From: a virus
Direction: 5' to 3' (one strand)
Length of the DNA stretch: 45,950 nt
Virus record (IMG/VR): IMGVR_UViG_3300028581_003582
Location: 1 to 45,950 of that record
Shown here: piece by piece, positions 14,045 through 22,432 of the stretch
Layout: each line of letters opens with the position of its first letter
Numbering within the stretch: the first letter of the stretch is position 1
The notes under the pieces: generated by a model
Told to the model about the DNA's origin: nothing
What the model saw: only the letters and a program-made list of their open reading frames with translations
Database searches by the model: none
Translations under genes and position numbers: made by a program

Positions 14045-14995
14045 TTATCTTTTCACTATTGGCCAACACGAAAATTTAGTAACATCTACACCATTGGTAT
14101 TAAAAGAGCATACTTTAGATGGCCTGGGATGTATTCTACCAACGCAATCCATTATGTTGATGTTTTTTTGCTGACTCAAATTAAGCGCAGTTGTCTTGTA
14201 AATTTCTATGAGATCTTTGATTAAGTATATATTTGAGTAGTGACCCTCCTTGTTGGTCATCTCCTTGAATATAAAACTGTCAAATCTTTCGTCCATACGT
14301 TCTCCATACCATGGTTTGTTATGGCCTACGAAATGGTAGTTATTTTTATGCTTCATTTTTTCAGAAGTTAATTTAGTAATCTCTAAATTGTAGCTTTCTG
14401 GTAGAAAAGTTACTTTGTTATGAAAATAGACGTTTAGTATGGGTTCATCGCTTATCCATTTATCTGTATTGAGATTCTCATCCTCAAGCGGCTTACTGAG
14501 CGCAAGCTCAATCAATTTCATTCTCGTATCATTGTTTAAATATTTTTTACCCACAAGAAGCAACCCACCTCCAAATCCGTCTATCTTGTTGGTCTGAGAA
14601 ACTTTTCTCGGATTTGCAGGACATGCACCAAAATCTACATCATGTGCCAACATATCACTCAAATCTATCTGAAAGATTATATCACAATCAAAAAACAAAA
14701 CTTTATCATATTGCTCTAACACAAAAATATCAAACCTATAATTGCAATTATATGTCCACTCTCTCCATGTGGAATCATAGAAACATTTATCATATAAATT
14801 GGTATCAATCCTTTTATAAATCACCTTGTCATACACTTTGGCTATTTTGTCCCTACTCTCATCAGATAGTTCACCCCATTCAAGTACTATGATATCGAAG
14901 TCTATATTTTTTGTACTCTGTGTAATAGAGAATAGTGTTAATAGAAAACCTGCTAAATACTTATCATCCAAAATTGTCGCTATGCAATTCTTCAT
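14045..14995 (-). CDS. GT8-like glycosyltransferase, copy A
   Basis: 316 residues. It shares the layout of its neighbour: ATILDDKYLAGFLLT, WTYNCNYRFDIF at 80-91, FFDCDIIF (Asp103, Asp105) and GHNKPWYGERMD. It differs in having about 16 extra C-terminal residues. The stop is directly followed by the start of copy B, pointing to a tandem duplication that has since diverged. Probably cytoplasmic, using a nucleotide-sugar donor and a divalent metal. Confidence 0.8.
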   Translation of the reverse strand: MKNCIATILDDKYLAGFLLTLFSITQSTKNIDFDIIVLEWGELSDESRDKIAKVYDKVIYKRIDTNLYDKCFYDSTWREWTYNCNYRFDIFVLEQYDKVLFFDCDIIFQIDLSDMLAHDVDFGACPANPRKVSQTNKIDGFGGGLLLVGKKYLNNDTRMKLIELALSKPLEDENLNTDKWISDEPILNVYFHNKVTFLPESYNLEITKLTSEKMKHKNNYHFVGHNKPWYGERMDERFDSFIFKEMTNKEGHYSNIYLIKDLIEIYKTTALNLSQQKNINIMDCVGRIHPRPSKVCSFNTNGVDVTKFSCWPIVKR

Positions 14996-14996
14996 A

Positions 14997-15743
14997 TCAT
15001 AACAAATTGTGTTTTTTTAATAAATTATAAAACAGTGTTGTCGGTATGGGTTCGTTCCAAGATCTTTTCAATTGCTTGTTCCATCTGCCGGTGGAGATTG
15101 CTTCATTGCACCAGTGTATAGCATACTTTGGTAGCTCTGTATCTCTGGTGACAAATGATGTGGCAACATACTTTAGAAGCATGTGTGAATTATCGTCACC
15201 AAACCAAGTCACAGGACATATGTGTTGTCTCATGTTGTGCTTCAGAACAACATCCCTTAGAATTTCCACAGGTCGAATCCAGCTGTTATTGTCTGTATTA
15301 ATGACCTTCTCGGTTTCAACTATGCAATCTTCCATAACTTTGCACCCCTTGGGTGTTTTCATGATGTTGCCAACTAATTCTGTCTTAACATGAGGTCTGA
15401 ATAGAAGCTCATGTAATTTATCGATTTCCTCAAAGCTGTTAAGACATGTCACATCCATGTCACAATACCACCCACCAATTTTTAACAAAAGATAATATCT
15501 AAAAATATCAGAAAAACCTCCATAGCTTCCCTTTCTGCAATCACCTGTGCCAGTATAAGAAAAAACTCTATCTTCTGGTATAATCTCTCTAGCATCCTGT
15601 ACCTGCACACCAGCTGGTACATTGGCAAGCTTGGTGTTGTATGCCCATAGTACTGATTCATGACCATGATCTAAGAACGATTTGAGAGTCAATTGTTCCA
15701 TCTTGCCAATGGAGTCACCTATCCAGAGGAAATTAACTCTCAT
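14997..15743 (-). CDS. GT32-like DXD glycosyltransferase
   Basis: 248 residues. The N-terminus NFLWIGDSIGKMEQLTLKSF and the hallmark GGFSDIFRYYLLLKIGGWY followed by CDMDV (Asp95, Asp97) match the DXD sugar-binding family (Och1-like, GT32). The family transfers hexoses from nucleotide sugars with a metal ion. One base separates it from the next gene, and it overlaps the previous one by 11 bases. It is the third glycosyltransferase in a row. Confidence 0.82.
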   Translation of the reverse strand: MRVNFLWIGDSIGKMEQLTLKSFLDHGHESVLWAYNTKLANVPAGVQVQDAREIIPEDRVFSYTGTGDCRKGSYGGFSDIFRYYLLLKIGGWYCDMDVTCLNSFEEIDKLHELLFRPHVKTELVGNIMKTPKGCKVMEDCIVETEKVINTDNNSWIRPVEILRDVVLKHNMRQHICPVTWFGDDNSHMLLKYVATSFVTRDTELPKYAIHWCNEAISTGRWNKQLKRSWNEPIPTTLFYNLLKKHNLL

Positions 15744-16635
15744 AAATGTACGAAGGCATTGGTTGCATGATACTTGGCCAATAGCTTATTATATCCTTGA
15801 CAGTTGTACGGTTGTTCAGACAATCTATGTTTATGTCTTTGAGTAAAGATATGTATTCCAGGGTCTGCCTCTTAGATTCTTTAATGCATTCATCACTTGC
15901 ATCAATGTTGCTAAGCTTGTCAAGCTGCACATTTAAATCCATGATTATTTTTTGCCTTTCACTATCTATCAAGTCAAACCACCTGAATTTTAGAGCATTA
16001 ATAAACCTAGCATCTTCATTGTCAATCTGATTAGAATCAATGCCCAGAACATATAATGAGGGAACAATTGTCAGCAGATTGGGTAAGTTTTCATTCTGTT
16101 CACTATGCAGAAAGAATTTTTCTTGAACATCATTTTTTATAGTTGTCAATATTTCGTCACGATTTTTATCATCGACAGTGCTAGGAAAGAATCTAAGATA
16201 ATATACTTCCTTCATTTGCTCTAAATTTAATTGTTCATACAAATCTATATGATAAGATTTATATTCTTTAAAGTTTAACTTTAATTTGATGATGGTACTT
16301 TTAATATTGTTGATGTAGGTCTCGTTGGTTAAAAGAAAATCATCACCAAGTTGTTGGAAGGATGGGGTCGGTGAAATCAAATCTTCCAAGGTAACATCTT
16401 TTGGAGCTCCTATATACTCGATGAGAGATATCTTAATACTATCTATATCAAATTTTCTCTCCAGAATAACATCCACAATATCATCTTCAGCAAAATCTGT
16501 AACAAACCCAAAGGTATCAAGCCATTTCTTTTGTGCTATAACAACATAATTGTTTTTACCTTTGTGTGGAAAAACTAGTCTTACAACAATGCCTTTAGTT
16601 AGTACTTTTTTGGCTATTTCGTTTAATGTTAACAT
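15733..16635 (-). CDS. Hypothetical protein with WP-x-I-x2-P-x-P C-terminus, paralogue 1
   Basis: 300 residues, no known family. It is mostly helical and charged in the middle and ends in TVKDIISYWPSIMQPMPSYI. The protein encoded at 20767-21654 has nearly the same length, a similar start (NEIAKKVLTKG against AEAEKIINSG) and a matching end (TVNEVLGFWPDILLPAPPYI), so the two are distant paralogues. It overlaps the glycosyltransferase by 11 bases and the hydroxylase by 41. The conserved C-terminal Trp-Pro motif may be a docking or encapsidation signal; this is speculation. Confidence 0.65.
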   Translation of the reverse strand: MLTLNEIAKKVLTKGIVVRLVFPHKGKNNYVVIAQKKWLDTFGFVTDFAEDDIVDVILERKFDIDSIKISLIEYIGAPKDVTLEDLISPTPSFQQLGDDFLLTNETYINNIKSTIIKLKLNFKEYKSYHIDLYEQLNLEQMKEVYYLRFFPSTVDDKNRDEILTTIKNDVQEKFFLHSEQNENLPNLLTIVPSLYVLGIDSNQIDNEDARFINALKFRWFDLIDSERQKIIMDLNVQLDKLSNIDASDECIKESKRQTLEYISLLKDINIDCLNNRTTVKDIISYWPSIMQPMPSYIYES

Positions 16636-17320
16636 TTTCTAAGTTTTCTATAATATTCTGAATTAAAGGTGATTTTTTTATTATATTAATTATCATTTTA
16701 TTCACCAAATTCAACACACGGGGAAGCGGCTTAATATAGTCAATGATAAGTACTACTCTACGCTCTGCAGAATTATTAATTGCTTCATGTAACAAGGTAT
16801 CATCAAATATAAAGCTTTCACCCTCATGCCAATAAGTCTTGTTGTTGTCAATGTTAATAAAGACATCTTCTGAATCAGGCACAACAATGCCCAGGTGATA
16901 TCTTAATACACCGTTGAATACCCCTCTGTGTGGTTTGATGTGTGTTCCAGGTTCCATGACTGAAAATAATGCAGACACAATACGGTTTTTGCTACAACTT
17001 ATGATCTCATGTGTTAATGGGCATAGAGAACAGTTGGCTTTGTTGTAATAATCAAAGACCTTCAATACCAAGGTTCTCCATTTGTTCTGATCTTCAATCC
17101 TCAACTGTTCTTTTGATATTTCACCTGCAGAAGGAATATTATTTGTGTTGTAATGGTTTAAAAACTCACGCTTTATGCTTTTGAAATTGAGTTTGAGACT
17201 TTTATCAAATTCAGGCAGAGCCATATTGTTATATTTTCTGGATACTTTTTCAAAAGTTTGAATGATTGCTTTGCAAAAAAGTCTGGATGCTTTGTATTTT
17301 ATAGAAGTAGAATTAATCAT
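16595..17320 (-). CDS. Aspartyl/asparaginyl beta-hydroxylase-like 2OG oxygenase
   Basis: 241 residues. The double-stranded beta-helix core has GTHIKPHRG with metal ligand His131, the YHLGIVVP strand, WHEGESFIFDD, and LHEAINNSAERRVVLIIDY with His178 and the 2-oxoglutarate-binding Arg. This His-only ligand pattern is that of the aspartyl/asparaginyl hydroxylase family. It would hydroxylate a protein or small substrate using Fe(II) and 2-oxoglutarate. It overlaps the PhyH-like gene by eight bases. Confidence 0.83.
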   Translation of the reverse strand: MINSTSIKYKASRLFCKAIIQTFEKVSRKYNNMALPEFDKSLKLNFKSIKREFLNHYNTNNIPSAGEISKEQLRIEDQNKWRTLVLKVFDYYNKANCSLCPLTHEIISCSKNRIVSALFSVMEPGTHIKPHRGVFNGVLRYHLGIVVPDSEDVFINIDNNKTYWHEGESFIFDDTLLHEAINNSAERRVVLIIDYIKPLPRVLNLVNKMIINIIKKSPLIQNIIENLENVNIKRNSQKSTN

Positions 17321-18185
17321 TTGTATTCCAAAATCTCATCTCCAGAGAAACTCTAGTTGTGTCTTTATTGAAGTTATAACCACCACCGTGAATGGTGTAG
17401 GGCGTGAATACCATTACTTGTTCAGGTCCAGGATTGGGTGTAATTAAATTGAGACCTCTCACTGCAGCAACTGTTGCCGGATTGGTATACTTAACGCCAT
17501 TCACGCAGGCATCTCCATATGTACGTACTATTTCAGATTCAGACCAGAGATGGCTGCCAGGAATAATGGGGAGAGAGGAATCCTCTGTACTGCCAGCCAG
17601 AGGGAAGTACAGATTCACTGCACCACGACTTCTGTCCAGATGCACGTCGCGATGAGGGGGATTGTTGTCTTTGTAGTGCTGTGGACGCACTACTCTGATC
17701 CAGAAATGTTTAACAGTGTAGCTCTTTCCATCACCCAACTCGAATATCTTTCTGGCTGTAACTTTGGTTTCACATATTTGACTGATTCTTTCATCTATTT
17801 CATCAATGTCAAGAGGGAATTTATCCATGGAGATGCCACCTGTGCCATCAGATCCAGCTCTTATGGCATCGGCGAATTTGATATGTGTTTCATCATTAAC
17901 AAAATTATGATAATTTTCGAGTTTAAACCCATGTGTCTCTACTCCAATAGAATTTAAAATATCCACAATAATTTCCTTAATTCCCTGTCTTATTATTTCG
18001 TTTTTTTCTGGTGTTAAAAATTCTTGTATGGTGTAGCCCAGCCCTGACCACGGTAAGGAAGTACTGACTGGAGTAATATCCATATTGAACAGCACTTCAT
18101 CTTTGCCAGGGGCAAATTTTTGTGCAGTAATGGGCAGATCAATTACCCTGTCGTTAATTTTAATTGCTGTTGTTAACTCGTTCAT
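17313..18185 (-). CDS. PhyH-like 2-oxoglutarate/Fe(II) dioxygenase
   Basis: 290 residues. The metal triad is visible: HRD at 178-180 and His266 in TIHGGGYNF, with Arg278 (TTRVSLEMRFW) for 2-oxoglutarate. LPIIPGSHLWSES is the loop typical of the phytanoyl-CoA dioxygenase family. Substrate unknown; in sugar or peptide clusters these enzymes hydroxylate small molecules. It overlaps the aminotransferase by 26 bases, and with the adjoining hydroxylase gives the phage two different oxygenases in tandem. Confidence 0.83.
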   Translation of the reverse strand: MNELTTAIKINDRVIDLPITAQKFAPGKDEVLFNMDITPVSTSLPWSGLGYTIQEFLTPEKNEIIRQGIKEIIVDILNSIGVETHGFKLENYHNFVNDETHIKFADAIRAGSDGTGGISMDKFPLDIDEIDERISQICETKVTARKIFELGDGKSYTVKHFWIRVVRPQHYKDNNPPHRDVHLDRSRGAVNLYFPLAGSTEDSSLPIIPGSHLWSESEIVRTYGDACVNGVKYTNPATVAAVRGLNLITPNPGPEQVMVFTPYTIHGGGYNFNKDTTRVSLEMRFWNTND

Positions 18186-18807
18186 TTAAAAGTATTCCTC
18201 CGCTTCTATTGTTGGTAAAATTATATAATGATAAATCCGGATATCCACCTACAATGTCTGGATAATAATCACCCATTGAGTCAAATAGCCATAAACCTCT
18301 TGCAGCATCATAATTGGACATGTAGAAATTCCAACCTATCATCTTGAAAGTATCTGAATCATGGTTGATGGCATTGCGACCATTGAATCTTGCTAGTTTA
18401 AACCACCTGGCTGCATCTTCATCATCTGTAAGAATCATTCCACCTTTGCCTATTTTAAGATGTTTTTTCACATGAAATGACAGGCAATGCAGCCCACCTT
18501 TGTACATACCTTTTGTGAATCTAACTGCACCATCATAGATTGGAAGCGGTTTCAATTGATACACACCTGACCAATTCAAATCTTCAAATTGTACATTATA
18601 GCCTGCATGTATGATGGAGCTTGGAACTGATATGTAAGTTCGTTTGGGTATGGTGATTGTTTCAGATTGTTTGTTTGAATACATTAAGCATAAAAAGAGT
18701 GCATTCGTACAGCTGTCAACTGATACACCAAATTTTGAACCAGCCCACTGGGCTATTCTCTTTTCAAACAGATCCACCACATCATATGAGTGTGCTAGAC
18801 TTTCCAT
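18160..18807 (-). CDS. Minimal DegT/DnrJ/EryC1 sugar aminotransferase
   Basis: 215 residues, little more than half the usual 370. The fold type I PLP core is recognisable: SVDSCTNALFLCLM, PKRTYISVPSSI, IYDGA with Asp92 and the SFHVKKHLKIGKGGMI segment, where Lys114 or Lys115 would hold PLP. The small C-terminal domain is missing. This family aminates keto sugars. It directly follows a GNAT acyltransferase gene (13-base overlap), a pair that usually makes N-acylated amino sugars. It may be a working reduced form; the truncation is the main doubt. Confidence 0.78.
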   Translation of the reverse strand: MESLAHSYDVVDLFEKRIAQWAGSKFGVSVDSCTNALFLCLMYSNKQSETITIPKRTYISVPSSIIHAGYNVQFEDLNWSGVYQLKPLPIYDGAVRFTKGMYKGGLHCLSFHVKKHLKIGKGGMILTDDEDAARWFKLARFNGRNAINHDSDTFKMIGWNFYMSNYDAARGLWLFDSMGDYYPDIVGGYPDLSLYNFTNNRSGGILLNERVNNSN

Positions 18808-19313
18808 GGGCCTTGTTTAATCTCCCCGTCTTCTGTTTTCATTGCTAGAACTGTTTCAATGTGTTCATAGCCATTTTCAATTAATGCTCTCAAGGACAAT
18901 ACATTATTGGGATTAACTGTTGCAAAATGCACTGTTACATCTGGATGATTCCTAAAGAGTTGTATGTGTGTTTGTGGTGTGATGCTCCTTATATCTAAAG
19001 GCTCATTTCTTTTCTTTAATTCTTTAAAAGCTTTCTTGAGTAAGTAGGGCAACAGAAAGGTACCATTTACATCGTTCTTATCAATATATATCATGCCTAT
19101 TAAGAATTCTGCTAAAAATATTTTATATATTTGTTTGTATCTTTCGGAAAATAAAACCTTCAAGTGATCATCAAATGAGGGTATGTGTTCTTGTGTCTTG
19201 TATTTGATGTTAACCGTATGAGCTTTTTCCCACCTGTATTTGATCACCTCATAAGTGAACAGCTGATCTGCAGAATCACTTGTGTCGATTTTTTTTAAGC
19301 TGACATCGGCCAT
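18795..19313 (-). CDS. GNAT-family N-acyltransferase
   Basis: 172 residues. The C-terminal signature of GNAT enzymes is visible: HFATVNPNNVLSLRALIENGYEH split across the beta-strand and helix that close the acetyl-CoA site, preceded by AEFLIGMIYID. Adjacent to a sugar aminotransferase, so N-acylation of an amino sugar is the likely job. TTAAAATA lies four bases before the ATG, a variant of the late motif. Confidence 0.72.
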   Translation of the reverse strand: MADVSLKKIDTSDSADQLFTYEVIKYRWEKAHTVNIKYKTQEHIPSFDDHLKVLFSERYKQIYKIFLAEFLIGMIYIDKNDVNGTFLLPYLLKKAFKELKKRNEPLDIRSITPQTHIQLFRNHPDVTVHFATVNPNNVLSLRALIENGYEHIETVLAMKTEDGEIKQGPWKV

Positions 19314-19331
19314 ATGTTATTTTAAAATGAA

Positions 19332-20213
19332 CTATGTCAAAAGCCAGGTTCCATCGCTCTTCATCCATTTCCGCTTTTCTTCGGCAGCAGGTATGGGGTC
19401 ACTGTTTAAACAAAAGTTGTAATGCATTATGTAACAAGTGTTTTTAATTTTTTCCTTTAAATATGGCACTTGCCACACGCTTCCATTGGGAAAATCTAAA
19501 ACACTTAAAACCTTACATTTGATGTCCAGTTCTTTTAATCTTTTATTAAAAATGGTCTGTGCAGCACCCTCTTCAATGCCAATTGGAAATTGCTTCAAGT
19601 ACTCGGAATTGGGGAAAAAGACTTCCCATAATTTTGTCATTTTTTCCGTGTGTGGAAAATAACCAAATGCTCCATTGGGTTCTCCGAACTTGGCTTGGTC
19701 TTGTATGCCATAATCTACAACATTCTTTCTGTTATAATCCAGCATTTTAATCCTGCCCTTGACCCTGTTAGGAACAAATCTGTCAAACCGCTTATCGGAG
19801 ATTACTACCAAATCATTACCTTCCAGAATTTCCTTTTTTAATAACCCCACTGGGTTCCTGAAAAATACTATATCAGTATCTGAGGATATGATATCCAATT
19901 TATATTTTTGCTGCAAATAATAGGGGCCTGCAGCTTTGTAGTATTTCTCATTTTCTATCCAATCAGCTCTGCTATTATTGGTAATATTCTTAGCTTCAAG
20001 CAACACACAGCATATGTTATGTTTTTCCAGAGCATAATAAGATTCTGTATCTAAACATACTACAATGCTGTTCTTTTCTTCTTGTATGTTTTTTAACGAT
20101 AGGTGCCAATTGACTGCAAAATCTACAAATTCTTTTGTAACTGTTGTGACAAAGGCATAACCCTTTTCAGAGGGTTTGATTTTTTCTTCTCCAAGATCAA
20201 ACTTATTGATCAT
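19332..20213 (-). CDS. Nucleotide-diphospho-sugar transferase (DXD)
   Basis: 293 residues. YAFVTTVTKEFVDFAVNWHLSL at the start (split here by two strands) and LDIISSDTDIVFFRNP (Asp112, Asp114) are the hallmarks of the nucleotide-diphospho-sugar transferase family (GT77-like). GIEEGAAQTIFNKRL near residue 222 is the usual acceptor-side helix. It is the first gene of the glycosyl operon on this side; a 14-base gap separates it from the upstream EF-hand gene. Confidence 0.8.
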   Translation of the reverse strand: MINKFDLGEEKIKPSEKGYAFVTTVTKEFVDFAVNWHLSLKNIQEEKNSIVVCLDTESYYALEKHNICCVLLEAKNITNNSRADWIENEKYYKAAGPYYLQQKYKLDIISSDTDIVFFRNPVGLLKKEILEGNDLVVISDKRFDRFVPNRVKGRIKMLDYNRKNVVDYGIQDQAKFGEPNGAFGYFPHTEKMTKLWEVFFPNSEYLKQFPIGIEEGAAQTIFNKRLKELDIKCKVLSVLDFPNGSVWQVPYLKEKIKNTCYIMHYNFCLNSDPIPAAEEKRKWMKSDGTWLLT

Positions 20214-20227
20214 GGTTGTGCAGGACG

Positions 20228-20725
20228 TTACTTCCTAAGTGCAGCTACTTTTGAATTAAACAGAGCCACTGCTGCAGACTTGACTGCATCTGTTCCTTTG
20301 TAGGTTACAGAATGATCATTGTTGAAGGCAATCAATGAACCGAGATTGCCAAGAACTGCCACATATTGACCCTTGTTGATCAGATCACTGGTGCTGTTAG
20401 TAATCAGATTCCAGATGAGCTCACACACACCACATTTGTAGCTCAATACATTTGTTTCGCTGCCAAACTCAGCGATCGAATTTTCATAGAAAGATTGTGG
20501 AACTAATCCGAAATTATGTACACATACTGGGTGATGCTGATCTTTCCATTCTGCATAATCAATGAACCCATCATTGTTTGTATCTACCACTTCAAAAGGC
20601 ATGAATCCAGAATTTTCTGTAACTGCACCCAATGAATCCTTCAAGGATCTGGCAGCATAGGTTTCTAAATCTGCCCAATTGGAGATGGCGGAGGCAAGGT
20701 GAATTTTTACTTCTGTATCAGTCAT
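20228..20725 (-). CDS. EF-hand-containing protein, possibly virion-associated
   Basis: 165 residues, not assigned to a family. Residues 48-59 (DTNNDGFIDYAE) match a complete EF-hand calcium loop, with ligands Asp48, Asn50, Asp52, Asp56 and Glu59 and the invariant Gly53. Only one loop is present, as in dockerin-like or excalibur-like modules. A YKCGVCELIW segment adds two cysteines. The C-terminal third is Ala/Ser-rich. TGTAAATA ends five bases before the ATG. The neighbouring fibre genes suggest a calcium-dependent structural role. Confidence 0.65.
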   Translation of the reverse strand: MTDTEVKIHLASAISNWADLETYAARSLKDSLGAVTENSGFMPFEVVDTNNDGFIDYAEWKDQHHPVCVHNFGLVPQSFYENSIAEFGSETNVLSYKCGVCELIWNLITNSTSDLINKGQYVAVLGNLGSLIAFNNDHSVTYKGTDAVKSAAVALFNSKVAALRK

Positions 20726-20730
20726 ATAGT

Positions 20731-20738
20731 TATTTACA
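20731..20738 (-). promoter_or_regulatory. T4-late-type promoter TGTAAATA
   Basis: The motif ends five bases before the ATG of the EF-hand gene at 20725. Confidence 0.55.
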
Positions 20739-20766
20739 CTGCATTATGCATTTTCTACATGTTTTT

Positions 20767-21654
20767 TTAAAATATCTTTATATATGGGGGTGCTGGCAGC
20801 AGTATGTCTGGCCAAAATCCCAACACTTCATTCACAGTGTTTCTGCTCTTAAGATTGTTGTCTATATTAATCTCTTCATTTCGAATGATATCAAGAACAG
20901 TATTAATTTCAAAGATACTATCTGTATCTGCAACTTTTTCAGCTTCTTGCTTCTCGTTGTTCAACAATGCTTTGCATTCCTCAGATCTTAATAGAATTCT
21001 TTCCTTTATCTTTGATTTCAATGTTTCTAGAATATCAGGATTTGACATACTAAAATTTGTGTATATTAATCCAGGTATTTTGAAAATGTTGTTGTACATA
21101 ATATTTTCAATGTATCTAACTGAGGACAGTCCAACAGTATTTTTAAGGAAGTGCGGTGTTGTGTTAATTTCAATGGGCCAGAATGTTGTCAGCACCTCCA
21201 TGTCTTGCAAATCAATTTCTGATAAGATAAGGAAATATTTTTCTGTTATTTCTTTATGCAAATATCGGTTGAAATATCTTGCCATTTTTTTTGCAATTCT
21301 GTGAATTGTATTGCGATTGGGGTTGATGTATTCTTCTGGTTTTAAATTGAAAAATCTTAATATTTCAATAAAATTTCTGCGTAAGCAAATTTCTAAGAAT
21401 TCTGTATTTTTAAATATTTCCTTGTCTTTGGTCTTAATATAAATTTTTTTTAAATATTTTACAAAAGACGTGCTTATGTTGTGATAATCTATTCTGTAAA
21501 ATTTCTCCAGTGAAACGGTTTCACCGGTTATTGCGTTTTTAAGTATATTATCTTTTTTATGAAAAATTAAAAAATAATCTCCGCCTTCACTGTCATGGTA
21601 GAACGCTCTGAGCGAATTGCCAGAATTGATTATCTTTTCAGCTTCTGCTAACAC
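20767..21654 (-). CDS. Hypothetical protein with WP-x-I-x2-P-x-P C-terminus, paralogue 2
   Basis: 295 residues from a GTG start at 21654, one base after the stop of the upstream gene. This start aligns best with its paralogue at 15733-16635; an ATG at 21714 would force a 59-base overlap. It is helical and Lys/Glu-rich and ends TVNEVLGFWPDILLPAPPYI, matching the paralogue. No known domain is recognised. Located between an Ig-like fibre protein and an EF-hand protein, it may be a virion or virion-assembly protein. Confidence 0.65.
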   Translation of the reverse strand: MLAEAEKIINSGNSLRAFYHDSEGGDYFLIFHKKDNILKNAITGETVSLEKFYRIDYHNISTSFVKYLKKIYIKTKDKEIFKNTEFLEICLRRNFIEILRFFNLKPEEYINPNRNTIHRIAKKMARYFNRYLHKEITEKYFLILSEIDLQDMEVLTTFWPIEINTTPHFLKNTVGLSSVRYIENIMYNNIFKIPGLIYTNFSMSNPDILETLKSKIKERILLRSEECKALLNNEKQEAEKVADTDSIFEINTVLDIIRNEEINIDNNLKSRNTVNEVLGFWPDILLPAPPYIKIF

Positions 21655-21655
21655 G

Positions 21656-22426
21656 TTACGGATAGGAAGGTGTTGTTGCACCAACGGCGTTATCACTTGT
21701 ACACCCAAAATCATTAGTTATGTAAAGAGTATATGAGGTGCCTGTGTACATGATGGGGCTGCTGCCTGAACCAAATGTATAGGATACAGTGGCAGAAGAT
21801 GAAATGGTGGATTCTAATGCACCATTCCTGTACACAGACATGGTGCTGCCAGTTATGCCGTTGTAAGAACCGGGATTGATGGACACTGTTATGGTTGCAC
21901 CTGGGCAAGGGGCTGCAGGGTTGGTGCAAGTAGAAGGTTTGGTTGTGCCAGTTACACTGATGGTAGGCTTGGGTGGAGCATACAGGGTGACTGAGCTGCT
22001 GAAATTGGTATTGTACCCACTGGCATTGAAATTGAATCCTTGATCATAAAATTTTGCTAACAGGGGAATGGTTGTGCTCGTACTGCAGTTTGTTCCTCCA
22101 GGATTGAATGTGTTCTGATATTGTTTGGAACTACCATTATCTGCAACAACAGTTGTGTTGCCAATGGCACCAAACGTAAAGTTTGCTGCTCTGGTTTTAA
22201 CTCTGCTAAACTTTGATCCTTCACCAGCAAAATTCAAAGACAAAGTAAAATTTTGATTGTAACCTGGTGTGGGGTTGGAATTGGTTAGGGAAGTGATTGA
22301 TGCAGCTTCAAAATCAGTGAAACTGCCTTGTGTGGAACTGCCAATGGCTAGAGACATGCTGGCAGGTGTTGTGCCAGTGGCAAGGGCCAGCTTACTCAGC
22401 TGTAAGGTATAGCCGGGTGAGGCCAT
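21656..22426 (-). CDS. Ig-like/beta-sandwich virion protein
   Basis: 256 residues, Ser/Thr/Gly/Asn-rich and beta-rich. The last third (from about residue 150, PKPTISVTGTTKPSTC, then GATITVSINPGSY and SYTLYITNDFGCTSDN) has the strand pattern of an Ig-like domain with paired cysteines, common in tail and fibre proteins. The N-terminal part (NFTLSLNFAGEGSKF) is also beta-rich. It follows the S74-tipped fibre gene by six bases. Likely a surface-exposed virion protein. Confidence 0.6.
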   Translation of the reverse strand: MASPGYTLQLSKLALATGTTPASMSLAIGSSTQGSFTDFEAASITSLTNSNPTPGYNQNFTLSLNFAGEGSKFSRVKTRAANFTFGAIGNTTVVADNGSSKQYQNTFNPGGTNCSTSTTIPLLAKFYDQGFNFNASGYNTNFSSSVTLYAPPKPTISVTGTTKPSTCTNPAAPCPGATITVSINPGSYNGITGSTMSVYRNGALESTISSSATVSYTFGSGSSPIMYTGTSYTLYITNDFGCTSDNAVGATTPSYP

Positions 22427-22432
22427 GTTAAA

